64,000 bases of DNA from JAWVFM01 sp963843315 (GCA_963843315.1 CAWJJU010000003.1:62001-126000), one strand, 5' to 3'. Positions 41,691-52,653 are shown, numbered from the stretch's first letter. Numbers and translations: made by a program. The notes: a model not told the origin generated them from the letters alone.

Positions 41691-42985
41691 CAGGTTTCCC
41701 GCGCTGCTCCGGGACGGCCGATGCTCTCGTAGGTGAACCCGGCGGCGCGCAGCGCCGCGGGATCGAGGAAGTTGCGGCCGTCGACCATGAGGGGCGAGAC
41801 CATATGGGTAGCGGCGGCGGACCAATCGAGGCCGGCGAACTCGGGCCACTCGGTGACCAGCACCGCGGCGTCGGCGCCGTCGAGCGCCTGCTCGGCGGAG
41901 CCTGCCATCGTCACCGCGGGCAGCAGCTCCCCCGCCCGGTCCGAGGCGACGGGGTCGTAGGCGACCACCTCCGCGCCCTCGCCCTGAAGGCGGGCGGCCA
42001 GCACCAGGCTCGACGCTTCGCGCATGTCGTCGGTGTCGGGCTTGAACGCAAGGCCCAGCAGGGCGATCCGCTTGCCGACGAGCGTTCCCAGGTGCTTGGC
42101 GAGCTTGCCGATGACCCTGCGCTTCTGCAGCTCGTTGACCTCGATCACCGAGTTCAGCAGCTGGAAGTGGTAGCCGGTGTTGCCGGCGAGCTGCTTGAGC
42201 GCGCTGACATCTTTGGGAAAGCAACTTCCCCCGTAACCGATGCCGGCGCGCAGGAAGCTCGAGCCGATGCGCCTGTCGAGGCCCATGCCCCGCGCGACCT
42301 CGGTCACGTCGGCGCCGACCTCCTCGCAGACGTTCGCGATCTCGTTGATGAACGAGATCTTCGTCGCGAGGAAGGCGTTGGCTGCGAGCTTGGTCATCTC
42401 CGCCGAGGCGACGTCGGTGCGCACCATCTCGCCGCCCAGGGGCTCGTAGAGGGCGTGCACCGCGTCGGCGGCGCTCTCGTCGCCCGGATCGGCGCCGATG
42501 ACCACCCGGTCGGGGTGCATGAAGTCATCGACCGCGGTCCCCTCCTTCAGGAACTCAGGACACGACACGTACGCCAGGCCGGGCGCCCGGCGGCGAATCG
42601 CCGCTCCCGTTCCGGCGGGGACGGTGCTCTTCATGACCAGGGCATGGTCCGCGTCGCCGCCCAGGCCGTCGACCACGGCGTCGACCCGCGAGAGGTCCGC
42701 GTCGCCCGAGTACGTCGGCGGCGTGTCGACGCAGCAGAAGAGCAGGCGCCGTCCCTCCAGCAGCTCCGCGCGGTCGGTCGTGAAACGCAGGCGGTCGCGA
42801 TTTCGCTCCATGAGCTCCGCGATCTTCGGCTCGTGGAAGGGGGCGTCGCCGCGCGCGAGCGCCTCGATCTTCTCCGGCAGGATGTCGAGGGCGACGACGT
42901 CGCTGCCGAGCTCGGCGAAGCACACGGCCGTGACCAGGCCGACCCAGCCGACGCCGACCACCCCGACCGGCTCCCTTGCGCTCAT
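41690..42985 (-). CDS. ugd: UDP-glucose 6-dehydrogenase
   Basis: A 431-aa NAD-dependent dehydrogenase making UDP-glucuronate, a precursor of acidic envelope polymers. The Rossmann start VGVVGVGWVGLVTAVCFAEL and FCCVDTPPTYSGDADLS are typical. Catalytic residues lie in PEFLKEG, KLAANAFLATKISFINE (Lys) and GIGYGGSCFPKD (Cys near 255), and GLAFKPDTDDMREASSL begins the C-terminal UDP-binding domain. It is 7 bp downstream of the LCP gene and overlaps the next start by one base. Confidence 0.93.
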   Translation of the reverse strand: MSAREPVGVVGVGWVGLVTAVCFAELGSDVVALDILPEKIEALARGDAPFHEPKIAELMERNRDRLRFTTDRAELLEGRRLLFCCVDTPPTYSGDADLSRVDAVVDGLGGDADHALVMKSTVPAGTGAAIRRRAPGLAYVSCPEFLKEGTAVDDFMHPDRVVIGADPGDESAADAVHALYEPLGGEMVRTDVASAEMTKLAANAFLATKISFINEIANVCEEVGADVTEVARGMGLDRRIGSSFLRAGIGYGGSCFPKDVSALKQLAGNTGYHFQLLNSVIEVNELQKRRVIGKLAKHLGTLVGKRIALLGLAFKPDTDDMREASSLVLAARLQGEGAEVVAYDPVASDRAGELLPAVTMAGSAEQALDGADAAVLVTEWPEFAGLDWSAAATHMVSPLMVDGRNFLDPAALRAAGFTYESIGRPGAARET

Positions 42986-42992
42986 CGCCGCC

Positions 42993-45201
42993 TCACCCCG
43001 TGTACTTCACCATCGACTCGGCCATGCCGAGCATCTGGTCCTGCGTGAGCGTCTCCAGCAGGTCGTTCTCCACCCAGTAGGCGGCGTCGTTGGTGCGCCA
43101 TGCGATCTGGCGGAGACGGCCGTTGTCGTAGTAGAACATGAAGTCGTGGCCGTTGACCGTCTTGGTCAGCGTGGGGTTGTCGAGTATCGGTGCGTCGCGC
43201 CAGTTCGTCCCCGAGAAGCCGAAGTAGTCGGTGTAGTTGTAGCCGGGGGATCCGTAGGGGATCTGGGCGACGATCTTGTAGCCGTAGTACGCCTGGCCGC
43301 CGCCGCCGTCGATGACGAACCCGCGGGTGTTGTCGGGGTCGCCGTCGACGTCCGGAGTCAGGAACTCCGCACTCGGAGGAAGCTTCGTCGGGTAGTAGAC
43401 GGGCACGCCCGTCGGCTTGTCCGGGCCCTGCTTCGGCGAGTAGGTCGTGGCATAGGCGGCGGCTGCCTGCCCCGCCGACGAGGCGTCGACCAGCGAGTCC
43501 GACTCCTGATGCCCGTTCAGGTTCGACTCCGGGAGGTTCTTCGCGTTTTTCGACTTGCCGCCCGAGCTGGGCTTTTTCCCCTTGGAGGTGGTGCTCGTCG
43601 CCGGAGTGCTCTGAGTTGTGGGCGCCTCGCCGAGGAAGGCGGAGACCACCTGCTTGATCGCCGAGCTCGACGCCGTCAGGTAGGTATCGGTCGGCCCGCC
43701 CGCATCGGCCGGGAAGTGGATCTCCCGGACCTGGGCGCCGCGTGCGCCGACGAAGAGATTGGCCAGGCCGAAGAGCTGAGCGACGCTGGTGATCGTCGAC
43801 GTGGTCGCCTTCTTGAAGATGTTGGTCAGGTTGTCGTAGTCGCTCAGGAACTTGGTCGCCGGGACCTGCGCCCGCGCCTCGCGCAGGAACGCCTGCTGGC
43901 GAGCGGCGCGCACGAGGTCGTTGTCGTCGTGGCGGTAGCGCACGTAGGAGAGGGCGTTGAAGCCGCACATCCGCTGGTAGCCGGACGGGATGTCGAGCTC
44001 CGCGTACTGCTCCTCGGCCGAGAGCCCGGCGTTCGAGTGGTAGTAGTGATGGTCGACGTCGACGTAAACGCAGCCGATCTCGTTGACGGCGTTCGCGAAG
44101 CCGGTGAAGTTGATGTTCACCACCACGTTCGGCTTGATTCCCGTGAGCTGGTGGACGGTCTGGACCGTGAGCTTGGGACCGCCGTAGGTGTATGCGGCGT
44201 TGAACTTGTCGACGCCGTGGCCCGGGATGAAGACCTTGAGGTCACGGGGAATCGACAGCAGGTTGATCTGCGCGGGATCAGAGGACACGCGAAGCAGGAT
44301 CGTCGTGTCGGACCGGCCGCTGTCGGTCTCGCCCGGGCGGCGGTCGGAGCCGAGGATCAGGATCGTCTGAGGCTTGCCTGGATCGGCGTTCTCGAGCTGG
44401 TGCTGCAGGCCGCCGAGGCCCCCCAGGCCCTGCACGAGGTCCTGCCCGAGGACGAAGACTGGGATGACGGTCGCCGTCGCCATCGTGACGATGATCAGGA
44501 CGGCGCCGACCACGAACCTGACCCAGATCCCGCGCTTCGGGGCCTCACCGACGTCGGTTGCGTCCGGGCTCGCCGGCGGCAGGACCGGGGCCCCGGCCGC
44601 GACGGGCTGGGGCGGCGGTGCTGGAGCGGGGGCCAGCGGCTGGCCTCCCGTGCCGGGGCGCTTGGCCGCATGCGCCGCCGTGCGCGTGCGCAGGCCCTCC
44701 AGCGCCGCCTCGGTGGAAGCCTCCTGCTCGGCGAGGGCCACGGTGTCGGCCTCGATCGTGGTGCCGCTGTCGGGAGCACTCGCCGGTTCGGCGTCGGCTC
44801 GCGTCGGCTTCGGGGTCATGCTCGGGGTCAGACCCCGCGGTGGTCTGCGACTCGGACTCAGCGTCGGGCTCATGCTCGGGGTCAGACCCCGCGGTGGTCT
44901 GCGACTCGGACTCAGCGTCGGGCTCATGCTCGGGGTCAGACCCCCCAGATCCGTCGCTGCCCTCCCCATCGGCCTGGTCTTTGGGGTCAGACCCCGTCTC
45001 TCCGGCTTCCTCGGCGTCCAGGGGCTCGAATTTCTCGTCGGCGATTTCCTCGTCGAGGGCGCGGCCGACGGCGTCGACCTCGTCGGTCACCGACTTCGCG
45101 GGAACCTCGTCGGGCGCGTCCTTGCGCGAGCGCCCGGCCCACGTCGAGGGAGCCGGCCCCTCGGGCTGGTCTTCGCTGGGGGGAAGCTTCTCGTCGGTCA
45201 A
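42993..45201 (-). CDS. LCP (LytR-CpsA-Psr) glycopolymer ligase with acidic repeat N-terminus, one frame break
   Basis: A membrane phosphotransferase that attaches lipid-linked glycopolymers to the cell wall. A long acidic, disordered N-terminus begins at TTG 45201 (TTGA overlap with the M20 stop) and contains GSDPEHEPDAESESQTTA twice, plus further GSDPE/GSDPK copies. Near 44800 one base must be dropped to join it to the main frame, whose open part starts at 44969. Then follow one TM helix (WVRFVVGAVLIIVTMATATV) and the LCP domain with ILGSDRRPGETDSGRSDTTI, LSIPRDLKVFIPG, and YVRYRHDDNDLVRAARQQ, all with the conserved Asp/Arg set. A roughly 240-residue C-terminal extracellular region is unassigned. 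Confidence 0.85.
44824..44995. repeat. Four copies of GGGGTCAGACCCC at 54/54/51-bp spacing, in coding sequence
   Basis: Copies begin at 44824, 44878, 44932 and 44983. The spacings are whole codon numbers. The first two intervals are part of an almost perfect 54-bp tandem repeat. Read on the minus strand in the LCP frame, each palindrome encodes Gly-Ser-Asp-Pro. Confidence 0.9.
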
Positions 45202-46280
45202 GCCGGGGACTCCGCGAGCGTGGTGACGAAGTCAACGATCGACCGCCGGTATGCGGCGAGCGACGGCACCGACACCCACTCCTCCGGGCCGTGATGTCCC
45301 CCGCCCACCGGGCCGAATTCCACGGCGGGGACGCCCGCCCGCAGGAACGAGACGGCGTCGGACGCGCCGTCGCGCCCGACGCTCGTGACTCCCTCGGAGT
45401 GGTGGCGGCCGGCCGCGGCGCACAGCGCCCGAACGAAGCGCGAGTTAGGGTCGACCATCGCGGGAGGCCGCCGGAAAGTGGAGATCACGTTTGCGCCCGA
45501 CAGCGCGCGCACCTCTTCGAGGATCTCCTCTGGCTCCTGTTCGGGCAGGTGGCGTACGTCCACGTCGATCACGGCGATGTCAGGCACCTTGTTGAGGGCG
45601 TCGCCGCCCCAGATTCGGCCAAGGTTGATGGAGGGCCTGTCGAACAGCTCCGAGCTGCGCGACGCAAACGGTAGCGACTCGATCTGGTGAAAAACGTCGA
45701 TCGCGCGCAGGATGGCGTTCTCGCCGAGCCACGGCGTGGCACCGTGGGCCGCGCGGCCCTGCACCTCGATGCGCATCGCGAACACCCCCTTTGCTGCCAC
45801 TCCGACGTGCATGTCGGTGGGCTCACCGGTGATCGCGAAATCGCCGATGAAGCCCTCCCGCACCAGCAGCTCGCCGCCTCGGTCCGACTCCTCCTCGGAC
45901 TCCTCGTCGGGCACGACTCCCAGCCGCACGCGCACGGAGTCCTGGGCCCGCAGGTCGGCCAGGGCCAGCAGCAGCGACGCCACCGCGCCCTTCATGTCGT
46001 AGGCGCCGCGGCCGATCAGGCGGTCGCCGTCGACCACGGGCTCGAACTGCTCCGGGCGCGCGGGGACGACGTCCAGATGGCCGTGCAGGAGCACCGTCAG
46101 GGCGGCGTCCGGGGGGCCGACGTCGGCGACGAGCACGGGCAGGCCGCGGACCTCCATCTGCTCCGTGGAGATCTCGCGCGCCTCGAGCCAGCCCTTGACG
46201 AATCCGGCGCAGAGCTTCACGCCGTCCTCGGTCGAGCTGTCGTAGGCGATCAGCCGCTCTGCGAGGAGGCGTTCGTCCAC
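45198..46280 (-). CDS. M20 family metallopeptidase (ArgE/DapE-like)
   Basis: A 360-aa di-zinc amidohydrolase of the ArgE/DapE/CPG2 family. Metal ligands are His in LLHGHLDVVPA, Asp in GAYDMKGAVAS, the Glu pair in VVPDEESEEESDRG, Glu in TGEPTDMHVG and the late His in GGGHHGPEEW. The dimerisation domain lies between about 165 and 275. GTG 46280 is preferred over the ORF limit at 46337 because GATAAT ends 6 nt upstream of it and the extra residues are repeat-derived. It heads the leftward operon running to the isomerase, so it may act on an envelope or amino-acid substrate. Confidence 0.85.
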   Translation of the reverse strand: MDERLLAERLIAYDSSTEDGVKLCAGFVKGWLEAREISTEQMEVRGLPVLVADVGPPDAALTVLLHGHLDVVPARPEQFEPVVDGDRLIGRGAYDMKGAVASLLLALADLRAQDSVRVRLGVVPDEESEEESDRGGELLVREGFIGDFAITGEPTDMHVGVAAKGVFAMRIEVQGRAAHGATPWLGENAILRAIDVFHQIESLPFASRSSELFDRPSINLGRIWGGDALNKVPDIAVIDVDVRHLPEQEPEEILEEVRALSGANVISTFRRPPAMVDPNSRFVRALCAAAGRHHSEGVTSVGRDGASDAVSFLRAGVPAVEFGPVGGGHHGPEEWVSVPSLAAYRRSIVDFVTTLAESPA

Positions 46281-46295
46281 GTGGTAATTATCGCG

Positions 46296-46451
46296 GGGGT
46301 CTGACCCTTGGCGTCGCGAGGTCGGAGCTGCGCTCACAGGGGTCTGACCCCCGTCGGACTTTCTCGGGGTCTGACCCCCGTCAAACTTTCTCGGGGGTCA
46401 GACCTGCGTACTCGCAAGGCTCGAAGTGGCGCGGCGACAGGGTCAGACCCC
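46296..46451. repeat. Five copies of the GGGGTCWGACCCC palindrome between the M20 gene and atpC
   Basis: Copies begin at 46296 (one mismatch), 46339, 46366, 46394 (partial) and 46439 (one mismatch). Two successive units of about 27 bp share GACGGGGGTCAGACCCC followed by GAGAAAGT (minus strand). The cluster occupies almost all of the 173-bp gap between the atpC stop and the M20 start and could act as a transcription barrier after the ATP synthase operon. Confidence 0.85.
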
Positions 46452-46453
46452 CG

Positions 46454-46864
46454 TCACGCCTCTGCGATCCGGATGTACGCCTCGGCCCGCGCGACCTCGC
46501 GCTCGGCCTGCTCGCGCTCGGCGGAATCCTCGTCCCCCTCGTCGCGGCGCTGCTCGGCGTCGGAGAGCCGCTCCTTCAGCGCCGCCAGGTCGAGGTCGTC
46601 GGGCTCGATGGCCTCGGAGATCAGCACCCGGGCCTCGTTGGCGAACACCTCGAGCCATCCCTCCCCCTGCGCATAGCGCAGCGTCTCCGACTCGGAGACG
46701 TGAAGGCGCAGCTCGGCCGGGACCAGCCGAGCCAGCATGGGCGCGTGGTTAGCGAGAATCCCGACCTCGCCGACGCCGGTGCGAGTGGAGACCTGCTGGA
46801 CCTCGCCCTCGTAGACGTCGCCCTCGGGCGTCAATACGTGAACTACGAACTCGGGATGTGCCAT
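46454..46864 (-). CDS. atpC: ATP synthase F1 epsilon subunit
   Basis: A 136-aa central-stalk subunit. The beta-barrel domain has VHVLTPEGDVYEGEVQQVS and the conserved GEVGILANHAPMLARL. The C-terminal helical hairpin (LDLAALKERLSDAEQRRDEG and on) is unusually rich in Glu and Asp. It is the last gene of the ATP synthase operon, 18 bp after atpD, and its stop lies 2 bp from the first palindromic repeat of the following gap. Confidence 0.93.
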   Translation of the reverse strand: MAHPEFVVHVLTPEGDVYEGEVQQVSTRTGVGEVGILANHAPMLARLVPAELRLHVSESETLRYAQGEGWLEVFANEARVLISEAIEPDDLDLAALKERLSDAEQRRDEGDEDSAEREQAEREVARAEAYIRIAEA

Positions 46865-46882
46865 TGGCAGGCCGAGCCGATC

Positions 46883-48319
46883 TCAGTCGGCTTCGCCGGT
46901 GACCTGATCGATGGAGCCCTTCATGTAGAAGGCGCCTTCCGACAGGTCGTCGTGCTTGCCGTCGAGGATCTCGCGGAAGCCGCGGACCGTCTCCTCGACC
47001 GGGACGTACTCGCCCTCGCGGCCGGTGAAGGCCTCGGCGACGAAGAACGGCTGCGACAGGAAGCGTTCGATCTTCCGCGCCCGGGCCACCGCCGTCTTGT
47101 CCTCGTCGGAGAGCTCGTCGATGCCGAGGATGGCGATGATGTCCTGCAGCTCCTTGTAGCGCTGCAGCACCTCCTGGACCTGGGTGGCGGTGTTGTAGTG
47201 GTCGTCGCCGAGGATCTCGGGCTTCAGAATCGTCGAGGTCGAGTCGAGCGGGTCGACGGCCGGGTAGATGCCCTTCTCCGAGATCGATCGGGAGAGCGTC
47301 GTGGTCGCGTTCAGGTGCGCGAACACCGAAGCCGGCGCCGGGTCCGTGAGGTCGTCCGCCGGGACGTAGACCGCCTGGATCGAGGTCACCGAGCCCTTGC
47401 GGGTCGAGGTGATCCGCTCCTGCAGGCCGCCCATCTCGGTCTCGAGAGTCGGCTGGTAGCCCACCGCGGAGGGCATGCGGCCGAGCAGCGCCGACACCTC
47501 CGAGCCCGCCTGGACGAACCGGAAGATGTTGTCGATGAACAGGAGCACGTCCTGTCCCGACGTCTCGCGGAAGTACTCCGCCATCGTCAGTCCGGACAGG
47601 GCGACGCGAAGGCGGGCGCCCGGGGGCTCGTTCATCTGGCCGAAGACGAGCATCGTCTTGTCGATGACGCCCGACTCCTTCATCTCGAGCCAGAGGTCGT
47701 TGCCCTCGCGGGAGCGCTCGCCGACCCCGCAGAACGCCGAGAGGCCCTCGTGCTCCTCGCCGATGTTGCGGATCAGCTCCTGGATCAGGACCGTCTTGCC
47801 CACGCCGGCGCCGCCGAACAGGCCGACCTTGCCGCCCTTGGCGTAGGGAGCGAGCAGGTCGATGACCTTGATGCCCGTCTCCAGGATCTCCTGGGTCGGG
47901 GCGAGGTCCTCGACGCTCGGCGCCTTGCGGTGGATGGGCCAGCGCTCCTCGGTCTCGACGGGGTCGCCGAGGTCGATCGGCTCGCCGAGCAGATTGAAGA
48001 TGCGGCCGAGCGTTGCCTCGCCCACCGGGACGGTGATCGGGGCACCGGTGTCCCTGACGTCCTGGCCACGGCGCAGGCCGTCGGTGGCGTCCATCGCGAC
48101 CGCGCGGACGCGATCGTCGCCCAGGTGCTGCTGCACCTCGAGGACGAGCGTCGAGTCCTGCGCCTGGGCCTCGCTCTCGTCGTCGCCGGAGCCCTCGAGC
48201 GAGATCTCGAGGGCGCTGTAGATCTCCGGGAGCTCGTCGGGGAAGACCGCGTCGACGACGACGCCGGTCACCTGCTCGACGGTGCCGACGTTCGAGTTGC
48301 TTCCGTTGCTATCAGCCAT
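46883..48319 (-). CDS. atpD: ATP synthase F1 beta subunit
   Basis: A 478-aa catalytic subunit. The P loop is GGAGVGKTVLIQELI, the catalytic Glu lies in CGVGERSREGNDLW, and Walker B is DVLLFIDNIFRF; the arginine-finger-facing segment and ALLGRMPSAVGYQPTL are intact. The N-terminus (first 15 residues, Ser/Asn/Gly) is a short extension. A small Asp/Glu insert (SGDDESEAQAQD, near residue 52) is not usual. The spacing is 27 bp from atpG and 18 bp to atpC. Confidence 0.96.
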   Translation of the reverse strand: MADSNGSNSNVGTVEQVTGVVVDAVFPDELPEIYSALEISLEGSGDDESEAQAQDSTLVLEVQQHLGDDRVRAVAMDATDGLRRGQDVRDTGAPITVPVGEATLGRIFNLLGEPIDLGDPVETEERWPIHRKAPSVEDLAPTQEILETGIKVIDLLAPYAKGGKVGLFGGAGVGKTVLIQELIRNIGEEHEGLSAFCGVGERSREGNDLWLEMKESGVIDKTMLVFGQMNEPPGARLRVALSGLTMAEYFRETSGQDVLLFIDNIFRFVQAGSEVSALLGRMPSAVGYQPTLETEMGGLQERITSTRKGSVTSIQAVYVPADDLTDPAPASVFAHLNATTTLSRSISEKGIYPAVDPLDSTSTILKPEILGDDHYNTATQVQEVLQRYKELQDIIAILGIDELSDEDKTAVARARKIERFLSQPFFVAEAFTGREGEYVPVEETVRGFREILDGKHDDLSEGAFYMKGSIDQVTGEAD

Positions 48320-48346
48320 TTGTCTCCTTCAATCCCTTGCGGGCGA

Positions 48347-49263
48347 TCAGCCCAGCGCCTCGGCGCCGGCTACGACTTCCAAGATTTCCTGCGTGATCTC
48401 CGCCTGGCGGACGCGGTTCATCTCCAGCGTGAGACGGCCGATCATGTCGTCCGCGTTCTCGGCGGCGTTTCGCATCGCGGTCATGCGCGCGCCGTGCTCG
48501 GACGCAGCCGACTCGAGGAGCGCCCGGTACACCGAGACGTCCACGTACTCCTCGAAGAGCTGCTGGAGGATCTCCTCCGCGTCGGGCTCGTAGACCCATA
48601 GCGAGCGCTTATGCGCCTCGGCGAGCTCCTCGTTGGCCTCGTCCTCCTCCGCCCCGATCCCCTGGCCGAAGACCTCGGCCTCGTCGAGCGGCAGCAGGCG
48701 CTGGCGCCGAACGAACTGGGTGAGGGGCGAGACGAAGCGGTTGTAGACGATGTCGACGTGGTCGAGCTCGCCGTCGATGAACGCCGCCACCATGTCCCTG
48801 GAGATCTCCCGGGCGTCCGCGTACGACGGCCTGTCGGTGAAGCCGATGTAGGAGTGCTCGACCTGTTCGCCGCGGAAGGTCAGCGTCGAGTTGCCCCTTC
48901 GGCCGACGACCGAGAAGACCACGCTCGCGCCGTCGCCCTCGAACTCGCCCTTCAGGCGCAGGCCCTCGCGGATGATCTGCGTGTTGAACGCGCCGGCCAG
49001 GCCGCGGTCGCCGGTGACCAGCAGGACGCCGACGTTCTCCAGCTTCTCGCGCTTCTCCAGCAGCGTCGTGCCCTCGACCTTCTCAGGGGCCGCGTCGGCC
49101 ACCTGCTGGGTCATCTTCCGGATCGACTGGGCGTACGGGCGCAGCGCCTCGATGCGCTGCTCGGCCCGGCGCAAGCGCGCCGCGGCGACCATCTCCATCG
49201 CCCGCGTGATCTTGTGGATGTTCTTGACGGACGAGATCCGGTTCTTGACTTCCTTCTGGGTGG

Positions 49264-49267
<4 letters not shown>
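48347..49267 (-). CDS. atpG: ATP synthase F1 gamma subunit, apparent ATA start
   Basis: A 306-aa rotor subunit. The N-terminal coiled coil is complete only if translation begins at the ATA at 49267: ATQKEVKNRISSVKNIHKIT precedes RAMEMVAAARLRRAEQRIEA. The ORF from the first ATG (49198) would lose 23 conserved residues. GGGAGG lies 5 nt upstream of the ATA, so the codon is either a rare start or a mutated or miscalled ATG. The C-terminal helix GRLTLEMNRVRQAEITQEIL is typical. A mid-protein insertion EVFGQGIGAEEDEANEELAE is acidic. Confidence 0.9.
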
Positions 49268-51088
<1,821 letters not shown>

Positions 51089-51154
51089 TGGGGTTGGCTC
51101 CTTCGTTCTCTTTCGTAAATTCGGGTGCTGGCGGCGCAGGGACGCGCCCTGTAC

Positions 51155-51688
51155 CTAAGCGGGTTGACCGATCTCCTTGCGGAGCCGCTCGAGCTTCGCC
51201 CTCACGCTGGCGTCGAGCACGCGGTTGCCCACGCGCAGGACGAGACCGCCGATGACACTCTCGTCGACGACGGCGTTGAGGTCGATCTCGCGGCCGGTCT
51301 GCTTCTCGATCTCCTTGCCGACGCTCTCGACGACCTTCGGGTCGAGCTCGACCGCACTGGTGACGGTCACGTCCAGGCGCTTTCGCTCCTCGGCCCAGAG
51401 CGCGTCGAACGCCCTGCGAATCGCGAAGATCACCGGCATCCGGTGCTTCTCGGCAAGCAGGTCGAGGAAGTTCACGAACTCCTCGTCCGCGCCGGAGACG
51501 GCCCTGTCGATGCCCTCGCGCTTCTCGCTCGACGAGAAGTACGGGCTGAAGAAGAACAACTGCATGTCGTGGCTGTCCGCCACGGCGCCGGCGAACTCCC
51601 CGAGTTGATCGTGGATCGCGTCGAGCTTGTCCTTCTCCTTGGCGACGCCGAAGAGCGCCTCCGCGTATACGCGGGCAAGCTCCTCCAT
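51155..51688 (-). CDS. atpH: ATP synthase delta subunit
   Basis: A 177-aa peripheral-stalk cap subunit. The family start ELARVYAEALFGVAKEKDKL and the C-terminal IDLNAVVDESVIGGLVLRVG with VLDASVRAKLERLRKEI are clear. ATG 51688 has GGAG just upstream; the ORF extends 14 codons further without family similarity. Separated from atpF by a 124-bp gap that holds a strong hairpin, the longest gap between F1Fo genes if the atpA tail is counted. Confidence 0.92.
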   Translation of the reverse strand: MEELARVYAEALFGVAKEKDKLDAIHDQLGEFAGAVADSHDMQLFFFSPYFSSSEKREGIDRAVSGADEEFVNFLDLLAEKHRMPVIFAIRRAFDALWAEERKRLDVTVTSAVELDPKVVESVGKEIEKQTGREIDLNAVVDESVIGGLVLRVGNRVLDASVRAKLERLRKEIGQPA

Positions 51689-51732
51689 CAGAGCAACTCC
51701 GCCGGCTGCTCTGCTCCCGCCAAGAACCACTG

Positions 51733-51753
51733 GCGCGCGGCTACGCCGCGCGC
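51733..51753 (-). promoter_or_regulatory. Perfect 9-bp hairpin between atpF and atpH
   Basis: GCGCGCGGC and GCCGCGCGC flank a 3-base loop in the intercistronic gap. There is no U tract, so processing, stability or translation spacing is more likely than termination. Confidence 0.45.
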
Positions 51754-51812
51754 ATTTGATGCTGCTCCCGCGTCCGCTGCCGGCGGGCTAGTGCTCGGTA
51801 CACGGCAACGAC

Positions 51813-52352
51813 TCATTCGTTCTCTGCCCCCGTCAGGGCGGAGAAGTCCACCTCGGACAGCGCTTCCTCGATCAGCTTGCGGTGATCGTCGTCGTCCAGG
51901 CTCTTGCGCGTGACCTTCTCGGTGGCCAGGACGGTGAGATCGGCCACCTCGTCGCGGATCTTCTCGATCGCGCGACGCGTCTCCATCTCGATGTCGGCGC
52001 GCGCCGCCGCGACGAGCTCCTCGCGCTTCGCCTTGCCGGCCGCGGTGGCGTCGGCGATCGCCGCCTCGGACGCCTTGCGAGCGCGAACCACGAGGTCGTC
52101 GGCCTGCTCCCGTGCCTCGGCGAGGCGCTTGCGGTAGTCGGCGAGCACCTGCTCGGCCTCCTCCCGCTGCTTCTCGGCGGACTCGATGTTCTCGCGCACG
52201 GCGCTGGCGCGCTTCTCCAGGGCCTCCTGGATGCGCGGGAACGCAGTCTTGTTCAGGACCCACATCGTGAACAGGAAGAGACCCAGGGTCCAGAGCATCA
52301 ACCCGAGACCGGGCGAGACCAGGAAGTTGCCAGATGAGGCGAGCGGGAGCAT
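51813..52352 (-). CDS. atpF: ATP synthase Fo b subunit
   Basis: A 179-aa stator subunit. One N-terminal transmembrane helix (PGLGLMLWTLGLFLFTMWVL) is followed by a long charged coiled coil (KRASAVRENIESAEKQREEA and on). The final LDDDDHRKLIEEALSEVD segment binds delta. The start is 24 bp after atpE. Only one b-type gene is present, and b and delta are separate genes, unlike the mycobacterial fusion. Confidence 0.92.
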   Translation of the reverse strand: MLPLASSGNFLVSPGLGLMLWTLGLFLFTMWVLNKTAFPRIQEALEKRASAVRENIESAEKQREEAEQVLADYRKRLAEAREQADDLVVRARKASEAAIADATAAGKAKREELVAAARADIEMETRRAIEKIRDEVADLTVLATEKVTRKSLDDDDHRKLIEEALSEVDFSALTGAENE

Positions 52353-52376
52353 GTTCGTGGCTTCGGGTTCGCCGAC

Positions 52377-52637
52377 CTAGAGGAAGAAGGCGATCAGGCC
52401 GAAGATGAACGTGTAGAACGCGACTGCCTCGGTGAGCGCGAAGCCCAGCCAGCGAATCGACTGCAGCTCGTCCTTCATCTCGGGCTGCCTGGCGACGGAT
52501 TCGATCTCCTTGCCGAAGATGATCCCGATGCCGATGCCGGCGCCGATCGAGCCGAGTCCGGCGCCAACGCCGAGGGCGATCGCCTTCCCGGCTTTCGTGA
52601 CGTCGCCGGTGACGGCGGCGAGGGGAGTGAGGTCCAT
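52377..52637 (-). CDS. atpE: ATP synthase Fo c subunit
   Basis: An 86-aa c-ring subunit with two hydrophobic helices. The first has the glycine motif GVGAGLGSIGAGIGIGIIFG, the polar loop is ARQPEM, and the second contains the ion-carrying Glu in FALTEAVAFYTFIF. The residues around the Glu lack the Gln/Ser/Thr pattern of Na+ rings, so H+ is the likely ion. GAAGGAGCACG precedes the ATG. It lies between atpB and atpF in the standard order. Confidence 0.95.
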   Translation of the reverse strand: MDLTPLAAVTGDVTKAGKAIALGVGAGLGSIGAGIGIGIIFGKEIESVARQPEMKDELQSIRWLGFALTEAVAFYTFIFGLIAFFL

Positions 52638-52653
52638 TTTGACGTGCTCCTTC

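Noticed and set aside
44100..44969. LCP protein starting at the 44969 frame
   Set aside because: The residues encoded before about 44800 in that frame are GLTPSMSPTLSPS-type readings of the palindromic repeat in another frame; the acidic frame starting at TTG 45201 fits the operon overlap.
44800..45000. CRISPR-like array (regular 54-bp units)
   Set aside because: The units are nearly identical throughout, with no unique spacers, and encode a repeated peptide; there are no cas genes.
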